Assembly: GCA_903891085.1 (NCBI GenBank)
Contig: CAITDJ010000104.1
Location: 62,001 to 126,000 of the forward strand
Direction: 5' to 3'
DNA from: an uncultured Bacteroidota bacterium
Lineage (GTDB): Bacteria > Bacteroidota > Bacteroidia > Bacteroidales > F082
DNA: 64,000 bases
In this document: positions 1 through 9,459 of the stretch, piece by piece
How positions within the stretch are numbered: position 1 is the first letter of the stretch
How the letters are laid out: each line of letters opens with the position of its first letter
Notes under the pieces: model-generated
Databases searched by the model: none
What the model saw: only the letters and a program-made list of their open reading frames with translations
What the model was told of the DNA's origin: nothing
Made by a program: the position numbers and the translations under genes

Positions 1-303
1 GTGCGTTTTATCACCCGGATGAAAGTGCGTGACACTACTGCAGGTTTTGTTTGTTACAGACGCAAACTCCTGGAAACTATTGATTTGGAGCGCATCAAAT
101 TTGTCGGCTATGCCTTCCAGATTGAGATGAAATATACAGCATGGAAATTGGGATTCAATGTGAAAGAAGTGCCGATTATTTTCACTGACCGGACTGAAGG
201 GACATCGAAAATGAACAAGGGTATTTTCAAGGAAGCTATATTGGGTGTAATCTCCTTGAGGTGGCGAAGCATTATCGGACGAATAAAACCAATCAGCAGT
301 TAA
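1..303 (+). CDS. Glycosyltransferase family 2, polyprenyl-phosphate mannose/glucose synthase-like (C-terminal part)
   Basis: This is the last 100 residues of a gene that begins outside the window; the first codon (GTG) is probably internal. The tail contains DTTAGFVCYRRKLLE, then GYAFQIEMKYTAWKLGF and VPIIFTDRTEGTSKM. This is the usual C-terminal end of the Dpm1-like family, which moves a sugar from a nucleotide carrier to polyprenyl phosphate at the inner face of the membrane. No C-terminal membrane segments follow, so it is the short, soluble form of the family. It ends 113 bases before the dihydroorotase gene on the same strand. The sugar and acceptor cannot be told from this fragment. Confidence 0.8.
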   Translation: MRFITRMKVRDTTAGFVCYRRKLLETIDLERIKFVGYAFQIEMKYTAWKLGFNVKEVPIIFTDRTEGTSKMNKGIFKEAILGVISLRWRSIIGRIKPISS

Positions 304-416
304 TCTTTTTGTTGATAATTTGCTTTTGAATAATTAGATATTGTTATATGTTGCTTTATTCATCTGCTATTTTGTGCACCTTGCTATACTAAGTCGTTCA
401 ATCTAATAAAAAAACC

Positions 417-1772
417 ATGTCAAATTCTTTTTTGATTCAGGGGGCCGAAATTGTGAACGAAGGCAAAAGATATTTTGCTGACATCGCAGTTAGTCGGGGT
501 AGGATAGAACTTGTATTTGAACCTGATTCTATCACTGAATCTGGAAGATTCAAAAAATATGAAAAGATTGATGCCTCCGGAAAAATCATCATCCCAGGTG
601 TAATCGACGATCAGGTTCATTTCCGCGAACCCGGATTTACACATAAAGGTGATATTTATACCGAAAGCCGTGCTGCTGTTGCCGGAGGTGTTACCAGTTT
701 TATGGAAATGCCAAACACTGTACCCCATGCATTAACTCAGGCCTTGCTTGAGGATAAGTACAGGGTAGCCTCCCGGAAGTCACTGGCAAACTATTCTTTC
801 TATATGGGAGCTTCTAATGACAATCTTGCCGAGGTTGTTAAAACCGATCCCAGGCATGTTTGTGGGATTAAAGTTTTCATGGGTTCAAGCACTGGAAATA
901 TGCTTGTTGATGATCAGAAGACTTTACAGGGAATCTTTTCAGAATCTCCTTGTTTGGTGGCTGTCCATTGTGAGGATGAGCCAACCATTCAAAGGAATTT
1001 TATTGAATTCAGGGCAAAATATAAAGAGGATGCGCCTGCATCAGTCCATCCCCTCATACGAAGTGCCGAGGCTTGTTATCTGTCGTCGGCACAGGCTGTT
1101 GAATTCGCAAAGAAATATAATACACGATTGCATATTCTGCATCTTTCATCTGCCGCTGAGATGTCGCTCTTCAGTAATGATATTCCGTTGAAAGACAAAA
1201 GAATAACAGCTGAAGTTTGTTTGCATCATCTTTGGTTTACCGATGAAGATTATGTCACAAAAGGTAATTTTATCAAATGGAATCCGGCAATTAAATCATC
1301 CACTGATCGTGATATGCTGTGGACTGCATTGATTGATGGCCGGATAGATGTGATTGCGACAGATCATGCACCGCATACTTTCGAGGAAAAATCGCGTCCG
1401 TATTTTCATAGTCCTTCAGGAGGACCAATGGTACAACACCTGTTGCCTGCCATGTTCGAATTTTATCATCAGGGTAAAGTGTCACTTGAGTTTCTTGTCC
1501 AAAAAATGTGTCATAATCCGGCCATCGCATTTCAGATTCAGGGCAGGGGATTTATACGTGAAGGATATGCTGCCGATTTGGTTGTTTTGGATTTGAATAA
1601 ATCTGAAATGATTGATAAGTCGCACATCTATTACAAAGTGGGCTGGTCACCACTTGAAGGTGAAGTCTTGAAAACATCTGTATGTCAGACTTTTGTGAAT
1701 GGAAATCTGGTATATGATTCAGGTGAGTTTTATGAATCAAACAAGGGTGAAAGACTAATTTTCAACAGATGA
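417..1772 (+). CDS. pyrC: Dihydroorotase (class I, amidohydrolase superfamily)
   Basis: Cyclises N-carbamoyl-aspartate to dihydroorotate in pyrimidine synthesis, in the cytoplasm. The 451 residues fit class I. Visible signatures are the metal motif region DDQVHFREPG (residues 64-73), MPNT (98-101), the carbamylated-lysine segment GIKVFMGSSTG (K152), AVHCED (H184), LHILHLS (H239, H242) and ATDHAPH (D316). In the metal-binding HxH motif the first histidine is glutamine (Q66) while H68 is kept. The ATG at 417 is the only sensible start. The stop overlaps the next gene by 4 bases (ATGA), so the two are probably co-translated. Assignment as dihydroorotase rather than another amidohydrolase rests on the FREPG and GSSTGN motifs. 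Confidence 0.9.
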   Translation: MSNSFLIQGAEIVNEGKRYFADIAVSRGRIELVFEPDSITESGRFKKYEKIDASGKIIIPGVIDDQVHFREPGFTHKGDIYTESRAAVAGGVTSFMEMPNTVPHALTQALLEDKYRVASRKSLANYSFYMGASNDNLAEVVKTDPRHVCGIKVFMGSSTGNMLVDDQKTLQGIFSESPCLVAVHCEDEPTIQRNFIEFRAKYKEDAPASVHPLIRSAEACYLSSAQAVEFAKKYNTRLHILHLSSAAEMSLFSNDIPLKDKRITAEVCLHHLWFTDEDYVTKGNFIKWNPAIKSSTDRDMLWTALIDGRIDVIATDHAPHTFEEKSRPYFHSPSGGPMVQHLLPAMFEFYHQGKVSLEFLVQKMCHNPAIAFQIQGRGFIREGYAADLVVLDLNKSEMIDKSHIYYKVGWSPLEGEVLKTSVCQTFVNGNLVYDSGEFYESNKGERLIFNR

Positions 1773-2227
1773 GATTAACTTTTAACCTTTGTATTATTTT
1801 CTCAATGGTTGAGTTATTGGGATGTGGGCCAACTGAGCTGAAGTCTGTTATTCCTGCGAACAGCGAAATTGTCAGTACCTACGCTGATGGAAAACCAAAA
1901 GCGATTAAAGTCTATACTGAAACCAATGGTGCGAAGGAATGGACTGGTGAGATTCAATTTCATAAAAATGGAACCAAAAGCATCGAAGGTGCAATAAAAA
2001 ACGGTTTACATGAAGGTGAATGGATTTCGTGGTACGATGACGGTTCATTATGGAGTAAGGGATCGTTTAAAAATGGCATTCGGGATGGTCGTGGAATTGT
2101 ATATTATCGAAATGGCAACATTCAGATTGAGGGTTTTTATGAAAAAGGTGAAAGGACCGGATTGTGGAAATCATTTGATGATGAAGGGAATCTGATCAGT
2201 GAGACGGATTATTCGAGAGGTGAATAA
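1769..2227 (+). CDS. MORN-repeat lipoprotein (YwqK-like)
   Basis: A 152-residue exported protein. An N-terminal hydrophobic stretch ends in a lipobox-like LLGC (Cys19). The rest is made of MORN-type repeats of about 23 residues rich in G, W and Y, for example LHEGEWISWYDDGSLWSKG, then IRDGRGIVYYRNGNIQIEG and ERTGLWKSFDDEGNLI. Databases often call such proteins YwqK-family antitoxin, but nothing here suggests a toxin partner; in Bacteroidota they are common small envelope lipoproteins of unknown function. It overlaps the dihydroorotase stop by 4 bases and is followed by the tRNA terminator hairpin, which could also end this transcript. Confidence 0.75.
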   Translation: MRLTFNLCIIFSMVELLGCGPTELKSVIPANSEIVSTYADGKPKAIKVYTETNGAKEWTGEIQFHKNGTKSIEGAIKNGLHEGEWISWYDDGSLWSKGSFKNGIRDGRGIVYYRNGNIQIEGFYEKGERTGLWKSFDDEGNLISETDYSRGE

Positions 2228-2264
2228 ATGGCGGATTCAGGTAAGCTGTTGCCCGGAAAAAAAG

Positions 2265-2299
2265 AAATCCCTTGCAAGTTCAATACTTACAAGGGATTT
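2265..2299 (-). terminator. Intrinsic terminator after the initiator tRNA
   Basis: A 14-bp stem with one mismatch (2265-2278 paired with 2286-2299) and a 7-base loop. Read on the minus strand it lies 4 bases past the tRNA 3' end and is followed by a T-rich run (complement of 2257-2267). It sits between convergent genes, so it may also stop transcripts from the MORN lipoprotein gene. Confidence 0.75.
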
Positions 2300-2302
2300 T
2301 AG

Positions 2303-2374
<72 letters not shown>

Positions 2375-2527
2375 ATATATTTTTATCTAAAAGAACCTTT
2401 TTTATTCCCGTCTTCAACTTTAGCTCCAAAAATACAGCTGGCAATTAATTTATTCGCCTCAAAAACGGGACTGCAAAGGTAATTTTTGTTTCTTTGCAAA
2501 ACAAGGCTTTTAAAAAAAAATATTTTC

Positions 2528-3409
2528 ATGACGCATAAATCGGGCTATGTCAACATCATAGGCAATCCAAATGTTGGCAAATCCACCTTAATGAATGCTT
2601 TAGTTGGCACAAAACTCTCAATAATTACCTCCAAAGCGCAAACAACCAGGCATCGAATCCTCGGAATTGTCAACGACGAAGGCTACCAGATTGTATTTTC
2701 TGATACACCGGGAATTATCGATAAACCGGCCTATAAAATGCACGAAATCATGAATTCTTTCGTGAATACTGCTCTTATTGATGCCGACCTTGTTTTGTTT
2801 GTGATCGACGTAAAAGAAAAAGCCGATTATGAGGATACGATCACAAGGATAAAGAATGCAAACATCCCGGTTTTTGTTGTGTTAAATAAAATTGACTTAT
2901 CAACCCAGGACGAAGTGAATGAAATGATCGTCTATTGGCAAAATAAATTACCCGGGGCAACGATTTTTGCAGTTTCAGCTTCATTGGTATTTAATGTGAA
3001 CGGAATATTTGACAAGATTGTTGAGGTTTTACCCGAATCACCTCCTTATTTTCCGAAAGACGAGCTAACTGATAAATCACAGCGTTTTTTTGCTGCCGAA
3101 ATAATTCGCGAGAAAATTTTGTTGAATTATCAGCAGGAAATACCCTATTCAGTAGAGGTTGCCATCGATGCCTTTGAAGAGGGACAAAAGCTTATCAAAA
3201 TAAGTGCGGTCATCTACGCTTCACGTGAATCGCAAAAAGCGATAATTATCGGTAAGCAGGGATCAGCCATCAAACGGACAGGAACCATGGCGCGCATCGA
3301 CCTTGAGGAGTTTACTGGAAAAAAGGTTTTTCTTGAAATGAGCGTCAAAGTAAGTAAAGATTGGCGCGACAACGAAAGTTTATTGAAACGCTTCGGCTAT
3401 GAAGCTTAA
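2528..3409 (+). CDS. era: GTPase Era
   Basis: Essential GTPase that binds the 3' end of 16S rRNA and helps small-subunit maturation. From ATG 2528 the protein has 293 residues, the usual length. G1 is GNPNVGKST (12-20), G3 DTPG (59-62) and G4 NKID (120-123). The C-terminal KH domain carries IIGKQGSAIKRTG, followed by the family ending KDWRDNESLLKRFGY. A longer frame opens at 2486, but those 14 extra residues (FLCKTRLLKKNIF) are not family-like, so 2528 is preferred. It lies 10 bases upstream of der, another ribosome-assembly GTPase, and both are likely transcribed together with the S4-domain gene after them. Confidence 0.96.
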   Translation: MTHKSGYVNIIGNPNVGKSTLMNALVGTKLSIITSKAQTTRHRILGIVNDEGYQIVFSDTPGIIDKPAYKMHEIMNSFVNTALIDADLVLFVIDVKEKADYEDTITRIKNANIPVFVVLNKIDLSTQDEVNEMIVYWQNKLPGATIFAVSASLVFNVNGIFDKIVEVLPESPPYFPKDELTDKSQRFFAAEIIREKILLNYQQEIPYSVEVAIDAFEEGQKLIKISAVIYASRESQKAIIIGKQGSAIKRTGTMARIDLEEFTGKKVFLEMSVKVSKDWRDNESLLKRFGYEA

Positions 3410-3419
3410 ATTATAAGAA

Positions 3420-4727
3420 ATGGGAAATATTGTTGCAATTGTTGGCCGTCCGAATGTGGGTAAATCCACTTTTTTTAACAGGATGGTACAGGCCAGACAG
3501 GCAATCGTGGAGGAAACCAGTGGTGTTACACGTGACAGGCATTATGGCAAAAGTGACTGGAACGGAATCGGTTTCTCACTTATCGATACGGGTGGTTATG
3601 TGATGGGTTCCGAAGACGTGTTTGAAGGTGAAATCCGTAAACAGGTTCAACTCGCCATCGAAGAAGCTGAAGTTATCCTGTTTGTTGTGGATGCACGTGA
3701 AGGCCTTCATATGCTCGATACAGAGGTTGCCAATATGTTGAGACACTCAAACAAAAAAGTTTTATTGGTTGCGAATAAAGTCGATAATCCAAACCGAATT
3801 TCAGATGCACAGGAATTTTATGCCTTGGGACTGGGTGAGGTTTATCCGGTTTCAGCAATAAATGGTAGCGGAACCGGCGAACTGCTCGACGAGGTTGTGA
3901 AACTTCTGCCTGTGAAGGAAACTGAACCAGAACTCGACTTACCAAAGTTTGCTGTTGTAGGTCGTCCAAATGTTGGGAAATCGTCAATCATCAATGCTTT
4001 TCTGGGTGTCGACAGAAATATTGTTACAGATGTTGCCGGAACCACCCGTGATTCGATTCATACCCGTTTCAACGCATTTGGGATGGATTTTATACTCGTT
4101 GACACAGCAGGGTTGCGAAAAAAAGCGAAGGTTTTCGAAAATATCGAATTTTATTCAGTGCTAAGGGCTATTCGTTCCATCGAAGATAGTGATGTGGTTA
4201 TTCTGATGCTCGATGCGCAGCAGGGAATGGAATCGCAGGATCTCAGCATACTGCATCTTGTTGAGAAAAACCGTAAAGGCTTGGTTGTTGTGGTAAACAA
4301 GTGGGATTTGATCGAAAAAAATTCAAATACACATATCGAATATGAAAAGACTATCCGCGAACGCATGGAACCCTTTACTGATGTGCCAATAATATTTACT
4401 TCAGTAATAAACAAACAACGGATTTTCAAAGTATTGGAAGTGGCGCATGAAGTGTATGAGAACAGAAAACGTAATATCCTTACTTCTGTACTCAATGATG
4501 TATTGTTACCGATTATTGAGGCATCGCCACCTCCGGCTGCCTCCCGTGGGAAATACATCAAAATAAAGTATATCACTCAGTTAAAAACTTACGCACCACA
4601 GTTTGTATTCTTTTGTAACTTGCCTAAGGATGTGAAAGATGGCTATCGTCGTTTTCTCGAAAATAAAATCAGGGAGCAGTTCAATTTTAAAGGCGTCCCG
4701 ATCCAACTTTATTTCAGACAAAAATGA
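3420..4727 (+). CDS. der: GTPase Der (EngA)
   Basis: Double-GTPase needed for 50S ribosomal subunit assembly. Two G domains in tandem are visible: G1 GRPNVGKST (9-17), DTGG (56-59), NKVD (119-122); then G1 GRPNVGKSS (181-189), DTAG (228-231) and NKWD (about 292). A KH-like C-terminal domain follows, with [18 protein letters not shown] and the end [19 protein letters not shown] typical of the family. At 435 residues it has normal length. It overlaps the following S4-domain gene by 4 bases (ATGA), indicating coupled translation of a small ribosome-biogenesis operon. Confidence 0.97.
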   Translation: MGNIVAIVGRPNVGKSTFFNRMVQARQAIVEETSGVTRDRHYGKSDWNGIGFSLIDTGGYVMGSEDVFEGEIRKQVQLAIEEAEVILFVVDAREGLHMLDTEVANMLRHSNKKVLLVANKVDNPNRISDAQEFYALGLGEVYPVSAINGSGTGELLDEVVKLLPVKETEPELDLPKFAVVGRPNVGKSSIINAFLGVDRNIVTDVAGTTRDSIHTRFNAFGMDFILVDTAGLRKKAKVFENIEFYSVLRAIRSIEDSDVVILMLDAQQGMESQDLSILHLVEKNRKGLVVVVNKWDLIEKNSNTHIEYEKTIRERMEPFTDVPIIFTSVINKQRIFKVLEVAHEVYENRKRNILTSVLNDVLLPIIEASPPPAASRGKYIKIKYITQLKTYAPQFVFFCNLPKDVKDGYRRFLENKIREQFNFKGVPIQLYFRQK

Positions 4728-5104
4728 CAGAGTCGTTGCGTGTAGACAAGTGGCTCTGGTGTGCACGGTTATTCAAAACCAGAACATTGGCAGCAGAAGC
4801 CTGCGCCGCTGGCAAGATTAAATTGAATGAGGTTTCGGTGAAGCCTTCGAAAGAATTAAAGATAAATGAAGTTCTTACTGTTCAGTTACCACAGATTAAG
4901 AAAACAATTCAGGTAAAATCACTGGTTAAAAACAGGGTTTCACCTCCTATGGTTGTTGATGTTTACACTGATCTCACTCCGGTTGAATTGTATGAACAGC
5001 AACAGATGATGAAAGAGTTTAATTACGAGAAAAGAGATCGTGGAATAGGACGACCCACCAAAAAGGAAAGACGTGAAATTGACCAATTAAAAGACGCAAA
5101 ATAA
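4724..5104 (+). CDS. S4-domain RNA-binding protein (Hsp15/HslR-like)
   Basis: A 126-residue protein with an N-terminal S4 domain: [19 protein letters not shown], then [18 protein letters not shown]. This matches the Hsp15 family, which binds 50S subunits carrying nascent peptidyl-tRNA after premature dissociation. The basic C-terminal tail ([18 protein letters not shown]) is also family-like. The gene overlaps der by 4 bases and ends 9 bases before the next gene. Role in ribosome rescue is inferred from the family and the neighbours. Confidence 0.88.
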   Translation: MTESLRVDKWLWCARLFKTRTLAAEACAAGKIKLNEVSVKPSKELKINEVLTVQLPQIKKTIQVKSLVKNRVSPPMVVDVYTDLTPVELYEQQQMMKEFNYEKRDRGIGRPTKKERREIDQLKDAK

Positions 5105-5113
5105 TTATTAATA

Positions 5114-6163
5114 ATGAAAAGAAATATGTTTCGGACGATAGGAATGGTCCTTTTTGTAGGGTTTTTGGCAGCTTCCTGTCAGAATAATTTAAACCGGCTT
5201 CACAAACCAGCAAATGGTCTCACTCTTGCATTTTATAATGTTGAAAATCTATATGATACCATTGATGATACAAAAATAAATGATGAGGAATTTTTACCCA
5301 CGGGAAAAGGACAATGGAATACACAAAAGTTCAATCAGAAACTGGACAATATAGCAAAGGTAATAGCCTCCATGGATACCAACGATTTCCCGGATATGAT
5401 TGGTTTGGCCGAAATTGAAAATGTTGAAGTGTTACAATTGCTTGCAGCGAATAAATATATCGACAAAGCCGCTTACGAGCTTATTCATTACCCTGATCAT
5501 GACGATCGTGGTATTGAGGTTGCCTTCATGTATCGTCCCGAATTTTTCAAGCCTTTGGCATCAAAGCCGCTTGATTTTGTCATCGATAGTATGCCTAATG
5601 CCAATCCAAGACATATCCTTTACATAAAAGGAATTGTCGCAACTAAAGATACCCTTCATCTTTTAATAAACCACTGGACATCACGTTATGGTGGAAAAGA
5701 TGAAACAGTTAAAGCACGAAATGCAGCCGGAGCATTCATCAGGAAAGTGGCCGACTCGCTGTTGCAATCCAATGCTTACGCAAATATTATCATTGCCGGT
5801 GATTTGAATGATAATCCAAATGATGAAAGTTTGACAATACACATGAATGCACTTCCTGTTTCGACTACTATTGAGCCTGCCCAACTGTATAATCTGGCAC
5901 TTAACCCCTTTTTGTCGGGATCCGGTACACTTTATTACAAATCCTGGGATTTTTTCGATCAGGTCATTATTTCTTCAAATTTAGCTAATCCTGTAAAAGG
6001 AAATTTGAAATCGGGTGAGATTCAAATAATTAAGCGTGACTGGATGCTCTATAAAACGAAAGAAGGAATTGGTAAACCGAACCGCACCTATTCCGGTGGA
6101 AAGTACTTTGGAGGTTACAGCGACCATCTGCCTGTGATGGTGAGATTTTCTTTTATCGACTAA
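5114..6163 (+). CDS. Endonuclease/exonuclease/phosphatase-fold lipoprotein
   Basis: 349 residues with a signal peptide ending in a lipobox (LAASC, Cys22). The mature part is an EEP-superfamily domain: FYNVENLYDT (metal site Asn/Glu), GLAEIENVEVL (catalytic Glu), DDRGIEVAFMY, NHWTSRYGG, AGDLNDNPND (Asp/Asn) and the terminal YSDHLPV (catalytic Asp-His). All key residues of this metal-dependent phosphoesterase fold are present, so it is likely active in the periplasm or at the outer membrane. Whether the substrate is nucleic acid, a phospholipid or a sugar phosphate cannot be decided from sequence. It starts 9 bases after the S4-domain gene and may be read through from the era-der operon. Confidence 0.85.
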   Translation: MKRNMFRTIGMVLFVGFLAASCQNNLNRLHKPANGLTLAFYNVENLYDTIDDTKINDEEFLPTGKGQWNTQKFNQKLDNIAKVIASMDTNDFPDMIGLAEIENVEVLQLLAANKYIDKAAYELIHYPDHDDRGIEVAFMYRPEFFKPLASKPLDFVIDSMPNANPRHILYIKGIVATKDTLHLLINHWTSRYGGKDETVKARNAAGAFIRKVADSLLQSNAYANIIIAGDLNDNPNDESLTIHMNALPVSTTIEPAQLYNLALNPFLSGSGTLYYKSWDFFDQVIISSNLANPVKGNLKSGEIQIIKRDWMLYKTKEGIGKPNRTYSGGKYFGGYSDHLPVMVRFSFID

Positions 6164-6397
6164 ATACTGAGTAGCTGCTAAACTGTTTCTCAAGTTGGTA
6201 ATATCACTTTAAACCAGGCAAATATTTCAAGTTGATTGGCGTATTTACTGCTTCAAAATCCTATTCTGATTTTTTCTGTTCAAAATAATCAACCTTTTCA
6301 GTAAATATATTTTCAATTCTATTGATTTAGAAAGTAAAATGTCCGAAATTTACAGTTGGTAAAAATTCTGCATACACTCTTTTGAAAAAACAGCGAT

Positions 6398-9109
6398 ATG
6401 AAACTTGTTTTTAAAATTAATTACAAAAGCACCTGGGGTCAGATGCTTTGTATTTGTGGTGATAATGAATTATTTGGAAATTGGGATCCGGAAAAGTGTC
6501 AGCAGATGCTATATGTTGGCAACGATAATTGGTTATTAGAGCTTGAACTGCCGCAAGGAATGGCATTTTCATACAAGTATTGTATTCGTGACGCAAACGG
6601 AAATCTTCATTGGGAAGGTGGGCCAAAGCGGCAATTGACAAATTCTGATTTCGAAAGTATGATGATTCAGGATCAGTGGCGTTTGGCTCATGATCCGGGC
6701 AGGGTCATGTATAGCAAAGTGTTTACCGATGTAATTATGAAGCCCGGGAAATTATTTAAGCAAACATCAAAAACCAAATCAAGGTCAATAATTCGGTTTT
6801 GCATTAGTGCACCTCGTGTCGGAAAAGGTTTTGGAATGGCGATTGTGGGTAATGGCAAAGCACTTGGAAACTGGCTAAAACCTGTCTTGATGAGTAATAA
6901 TAATTACCCTTTCTGGCAGATTGAAGTGGATACTGCCAACCAAAAATTTCCAATTGAATATAAATATGTGATTGTTAATCTGGCAGATAGCAATATTGCT
7001 ACCTGGGAGAACCGATTCAACCGGGTGCTTGATATTGTTGATGCAAGTCTGACTGATTCAATTTGCGTAGTCAACGATGAAAATTTTGCCTATCCTCCGG
7101 TTAATTGGCGTGGGGCAGGGGTTGCCGTCCCGGTTTTTTCGCTGCGTACAAATGATAGTTTTGGGGTTGGGGAATTTAACGATATAAAGAAACTTGTTGA
7201 TTGGTGTGTAAAATCAGGGATGAAAATGATACAGATTTTGCCAATCAACGAAACCGTAGCTACCCATTCCTGGCTCGATTCCTATCCTTATAAATCCATT
7301 TCAGTGATGGCGCTGCATCCAATGTTTTTACATTTGCCGGCATTGGGAAAACTTAACAGTAAAGCATTGCAGGAAGAGTTTGAGTTGATTGGAAAGGAAT
7401 TGAATGCATTGCAACAAGTCGATTACGTTGGTGTTACAAAGGCTAAGGCCAGGTATTTCAAATTAATATTTGATCAGAACTGGGAGAAAGTGAAAAAGTC
7501 GGATTCTTACAAATTATTTTTTGAAGAGAATAAAGAATGGTTACTGCCGTATGCCGCGTTTTGTCGTCTGCGCGATCAGTTTAAAACAAGCGATTTCAGA
7601 CAATGGGGTGAGTTTGCAGATTTTAACCCGATAAAAATTGAAGAATACTGTGATCCAGCCAAACCTTACCACGAACATATTGCAGTACATTATTTCCAGC
7701 AATATCATCTCGACCTGCAGTTGAAAGAAGCCGTTGAATATGCGCACAAACATGGAGTATGCATGAAAGGCGATATTCCAATCGGGATTAGCCCAAATAG
7801 TATTGAGGCCTGGACTGAACCAAAGCTCTTTAATCTCGATGCGCAGGCGGGTGCTCCGCCGGATGATTTCGCCTTTATGGGACAAAACTGGGGTTTCCCG
7901 ACATACAATTGGGATGAGATGGCACGTGACGATTTTTCATGGTGGCGAAAACGGTTAAGTGCCATGGAAAAATATTTTGACGCTTATCGCATCGATCATA
8001 TTCTTGGATTCTTCAGAATATGGGAAATTCCGATGCATGCAGTTCAGGGTTTGTTGGGATATTTCAAACCCGGACTACCAATGACCCCGGGCGAAATCGA
8101 AGATTGGGGGCTGTGGTTTGATACGGATCGATATACCAAACCCTATATTCGGGGGAATTTTTTATATGACTTCTTTGGTGAATATACCGATGAGGTAAGA
8201 AAGAAATATTTGCATGAGACAGATTTTGGGGTGTTTGAATTGAAGGAAGTTTATAATACCCAACGAAAGATATATGATTATTTCAGCCCGGATCAAACAA
8301 AAACTGATTTGGACATGAAGGGAATAACCATTCGTGATGGATTGCTGGGGTTGTTGAATGAAGTGCTGTTTATTCGTGATCCTTATTCGGGTCAACCTGC
8401 CTATCATCCGCGCATTGCCATGCATTATACTTATTCGTACCGCGATTTGGATGATCAAAAAAAGGACAGATTGAACGAGTTGTATATTCATTTCTTTTAC
8501 AAACGACATGAAGAATTCTGGAAATGGCATGCCCTGGCAAAATTGCCTTCTATTGTGTCTTCTTCAAATATGTTGGTCTGTGGAGAAGATCTGGGAATGG
8601 TACCTGATACCGTTCCTGAAGTAATGAGTGCAATGGATATTCTTAGTTTGGAGATTCAGCGCATGCCCAAAAACCCCAAGGTGGAGTTTGGCCATCCGTC
8701 AGATGCACCTTATTTAAGTGTTTGTACAACATCCACACACGACATGTCAACAATACGTGGATGGTGGGAAGAAGATCGTGAAAAAACACAGCGTTTTTAC
8801 CGGCATACTTTAGGACACAATGATATGGCACCTTATTTTGCAGAACCCTGGGTTTGTCATGAGATCATTAACCAGCACCTGCATTCACCAGCCATGTGGA
8901 CAATTTTCCCGATTCAGGATTTACTGGCCTTGGACGGGAATCTGCGTTGGGATGAAACAAATAAGGAACAGATCAATGTGCCAAGTAATCCTGAAAACAA
9001 ATGGCGTTACCGATTGATTCTTAGCCTGGAGGAATTGATAGAGGCCGATGATTTTAATGAAATGGTAAAAGGAATGGTTCATATATCAGGCAGGGACACT
9101 GAGTTATAG
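6398..9109 (+). CDS. malQ: 4-alpha-glucanotransferase (GH77, with two starch-binding domains)
   Basis: Large amylomaltase/disproportionating enzyme of 903 residues that transfers alpha-1,4-glucan segments between maltodextrins in the cytoplasm; no signal peptide is visible. The N-terminus holds two CBM20-like modules (about 1-100 and 125-240: LCICGDNELFGNWDP and MAIVGNGKALGNWLKP). The GH77 barrel follows, with nucleophile D533 in YRIDHILGFFRIWEIP, acid/base E730 in CGEDLGMVP and D782 in TSTHDMSTIRGWW. The tandem-CBM20 architecture resembles plant DPE2 and is common in Bacteroidota. It is well away from the sus locus at 31-38 kb but would act on its products. A strong terminator follows. Confidence 0.94.
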   Translation: MKLVFKINYKSTWGQMLCICGDNELFGNWDPEKCQQMLYVGNDNWLLELELPQGMAFSYKYCIRDANGNLHWEGGPKRQLTNSDFESMMIQDQWRLAHDPGRVMYSKVFTDVIMKPGKLFKQTSKTKSRSIIRFCISAPRVGKGFGMAIVGNGKALGNWLKPVLMSNNNYPFWQIEVDTANQKFPIEYKYVIVNLADSNIATWENRFNRVLDIVDASLTDSICVVNDENFAYPPVNWRGAGVAVPVFSLRTNDSFGVGEFNDIKKLVDWCVKSGMKMIQILPINETVATHSWLDSYPYKSISVMALHPMFLHLPALGKLNSKALQEEFELIGKELNALQQVDYVGVTKAKARYFKLIFDQNWEKVKKSDSYKLFFEENKEWLLPYAAFCRLRDQFKTSDFRQWGEFADFNPIKIEEYCDPAKPYHEHIAVHYFQQYHLDLQLKEAVEYAHKHGVCMKGDIPIGISPNSIEAWTEPKLFNLDAQAGAPPDDFAFMGQNWGFPTYNWDEMARDDFSWWRKRLSAMEKYFDAYRIDHILGFFRIWEIPMHAVQGLLGYFKPGLPMTPGEIEDWGLWFDTDRYTKPYIRGNFLYDFFGEYTDEVRKKYLHETDFGVFELKEVYNTQRKIYDYFSPDQTKTDLDMKGITIRDGLLGLLNEVLFIRDPYSGQPAYHPRIAMHYTYSYRDLDDQKKDRLNELYIHFFYKRHEEFWKWHALAKLPSIVSSSNMLVCGEDLGMVPDTVPEVMSAMDILSLEIQRMPKNPKVEFGHPSDAPYLSVCTTSTHDMSTIRGWWEEDREKTQRFYRHTLGHNDMAPYFAEPWVCHEIINQHLHSPAMWTIFPIQDLLALDGNLRWDETNKEQINVPSNPENKWRYRLILSLEELIEADDFNEMVKGMVHISGRDTEL

Positions 9110-9185
9110 TGGTACCTAAATCACTGGCTTTGAAGCAATTTGTCAAAATGAAGCCGTCATAAATGTATTGAGTACTTTGTATAAA

Positions 9186-9217
9186 AAAACCACTCAAGAG
9201 GGTTCTTGAGTGGTTTT
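9186..9217 (+). terminator. Intrinsic terminator of the glucanotransferase gene
   Basis: A perfect 14-bp inverted repeat (9186-9199 with 9204-9217) around a 4-base loop GGGT; core stem CCACTCAAGA, with A and T tracts at the two bases. It lies 77 bases after the stop at 9109 and upstream of the convergent small gene, and could work in both directions. Confidence 0.85.
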
Positions 9218-9264
9218 ACAGGCGGGGGGTTGCTTGAAATTGCCCTAAAGGATAGGGGTTCTGA

Positions 9265-9447
9265 TTAAAGGAAAAAGGAACGTTTATTAATGATTGAATA
9301 AAGACGCATTGTTTGGGTGCTTACAGGTTCGAAAAAATACACTTTGGTTTCGTTTAGAAAAACTTTGGCTGGAATTTCCTTTATTTGTTTTTCCACCAAA
9401 CCTTGTTCGATAATCTCTGAAATGGTGTAGACTTCGTTGATTTTCAT
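9265..9447 (-). CDS. Small conserved-looking protein of unknown function (60 aa)
   Basis: 60 residues starting MKINEVYTISEIIEQGLV, with no signal peptide, membrane segment or cysteine. I do not recognise the family. The charged, regular composition and an ATG 12 bases after the stop of an upstream zinc-ribbon gene on the same strand favour a real gene and a two-gene unit. The 3' end lies close to the bidirectional hairpin at 9186-9217, which would terminate it. Function unknown. Confidence 0.5.
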   Translation of the reverse strand: MKINEVYTISEIIEQGLVEKQIKEIPAKVFLNETKVYFFEPVSTQTMRLYSIINKRSFFL

Positions 9448-9459
9448 GATTTTATATTT

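Noticed and set aside
1769-2227. Toxin-antitoxin module suggested by the YwqK antitoxin name
   Set aside because: No toxin gene is adjacent and the protein is a secreted MORN-repeat lipoprotein; the label is inherited from database naming.
2486-2527. Longer start for Era
   Set aside because: The 14 extra residues are basic, not family-like; the ATG at 2528 gives the standard N-terminus.
4151-4576. 141-residue minus-strand frame inside der
   Set aside because: Fully antisense to the second half of a conserved GTPase gene, with no family-like features.
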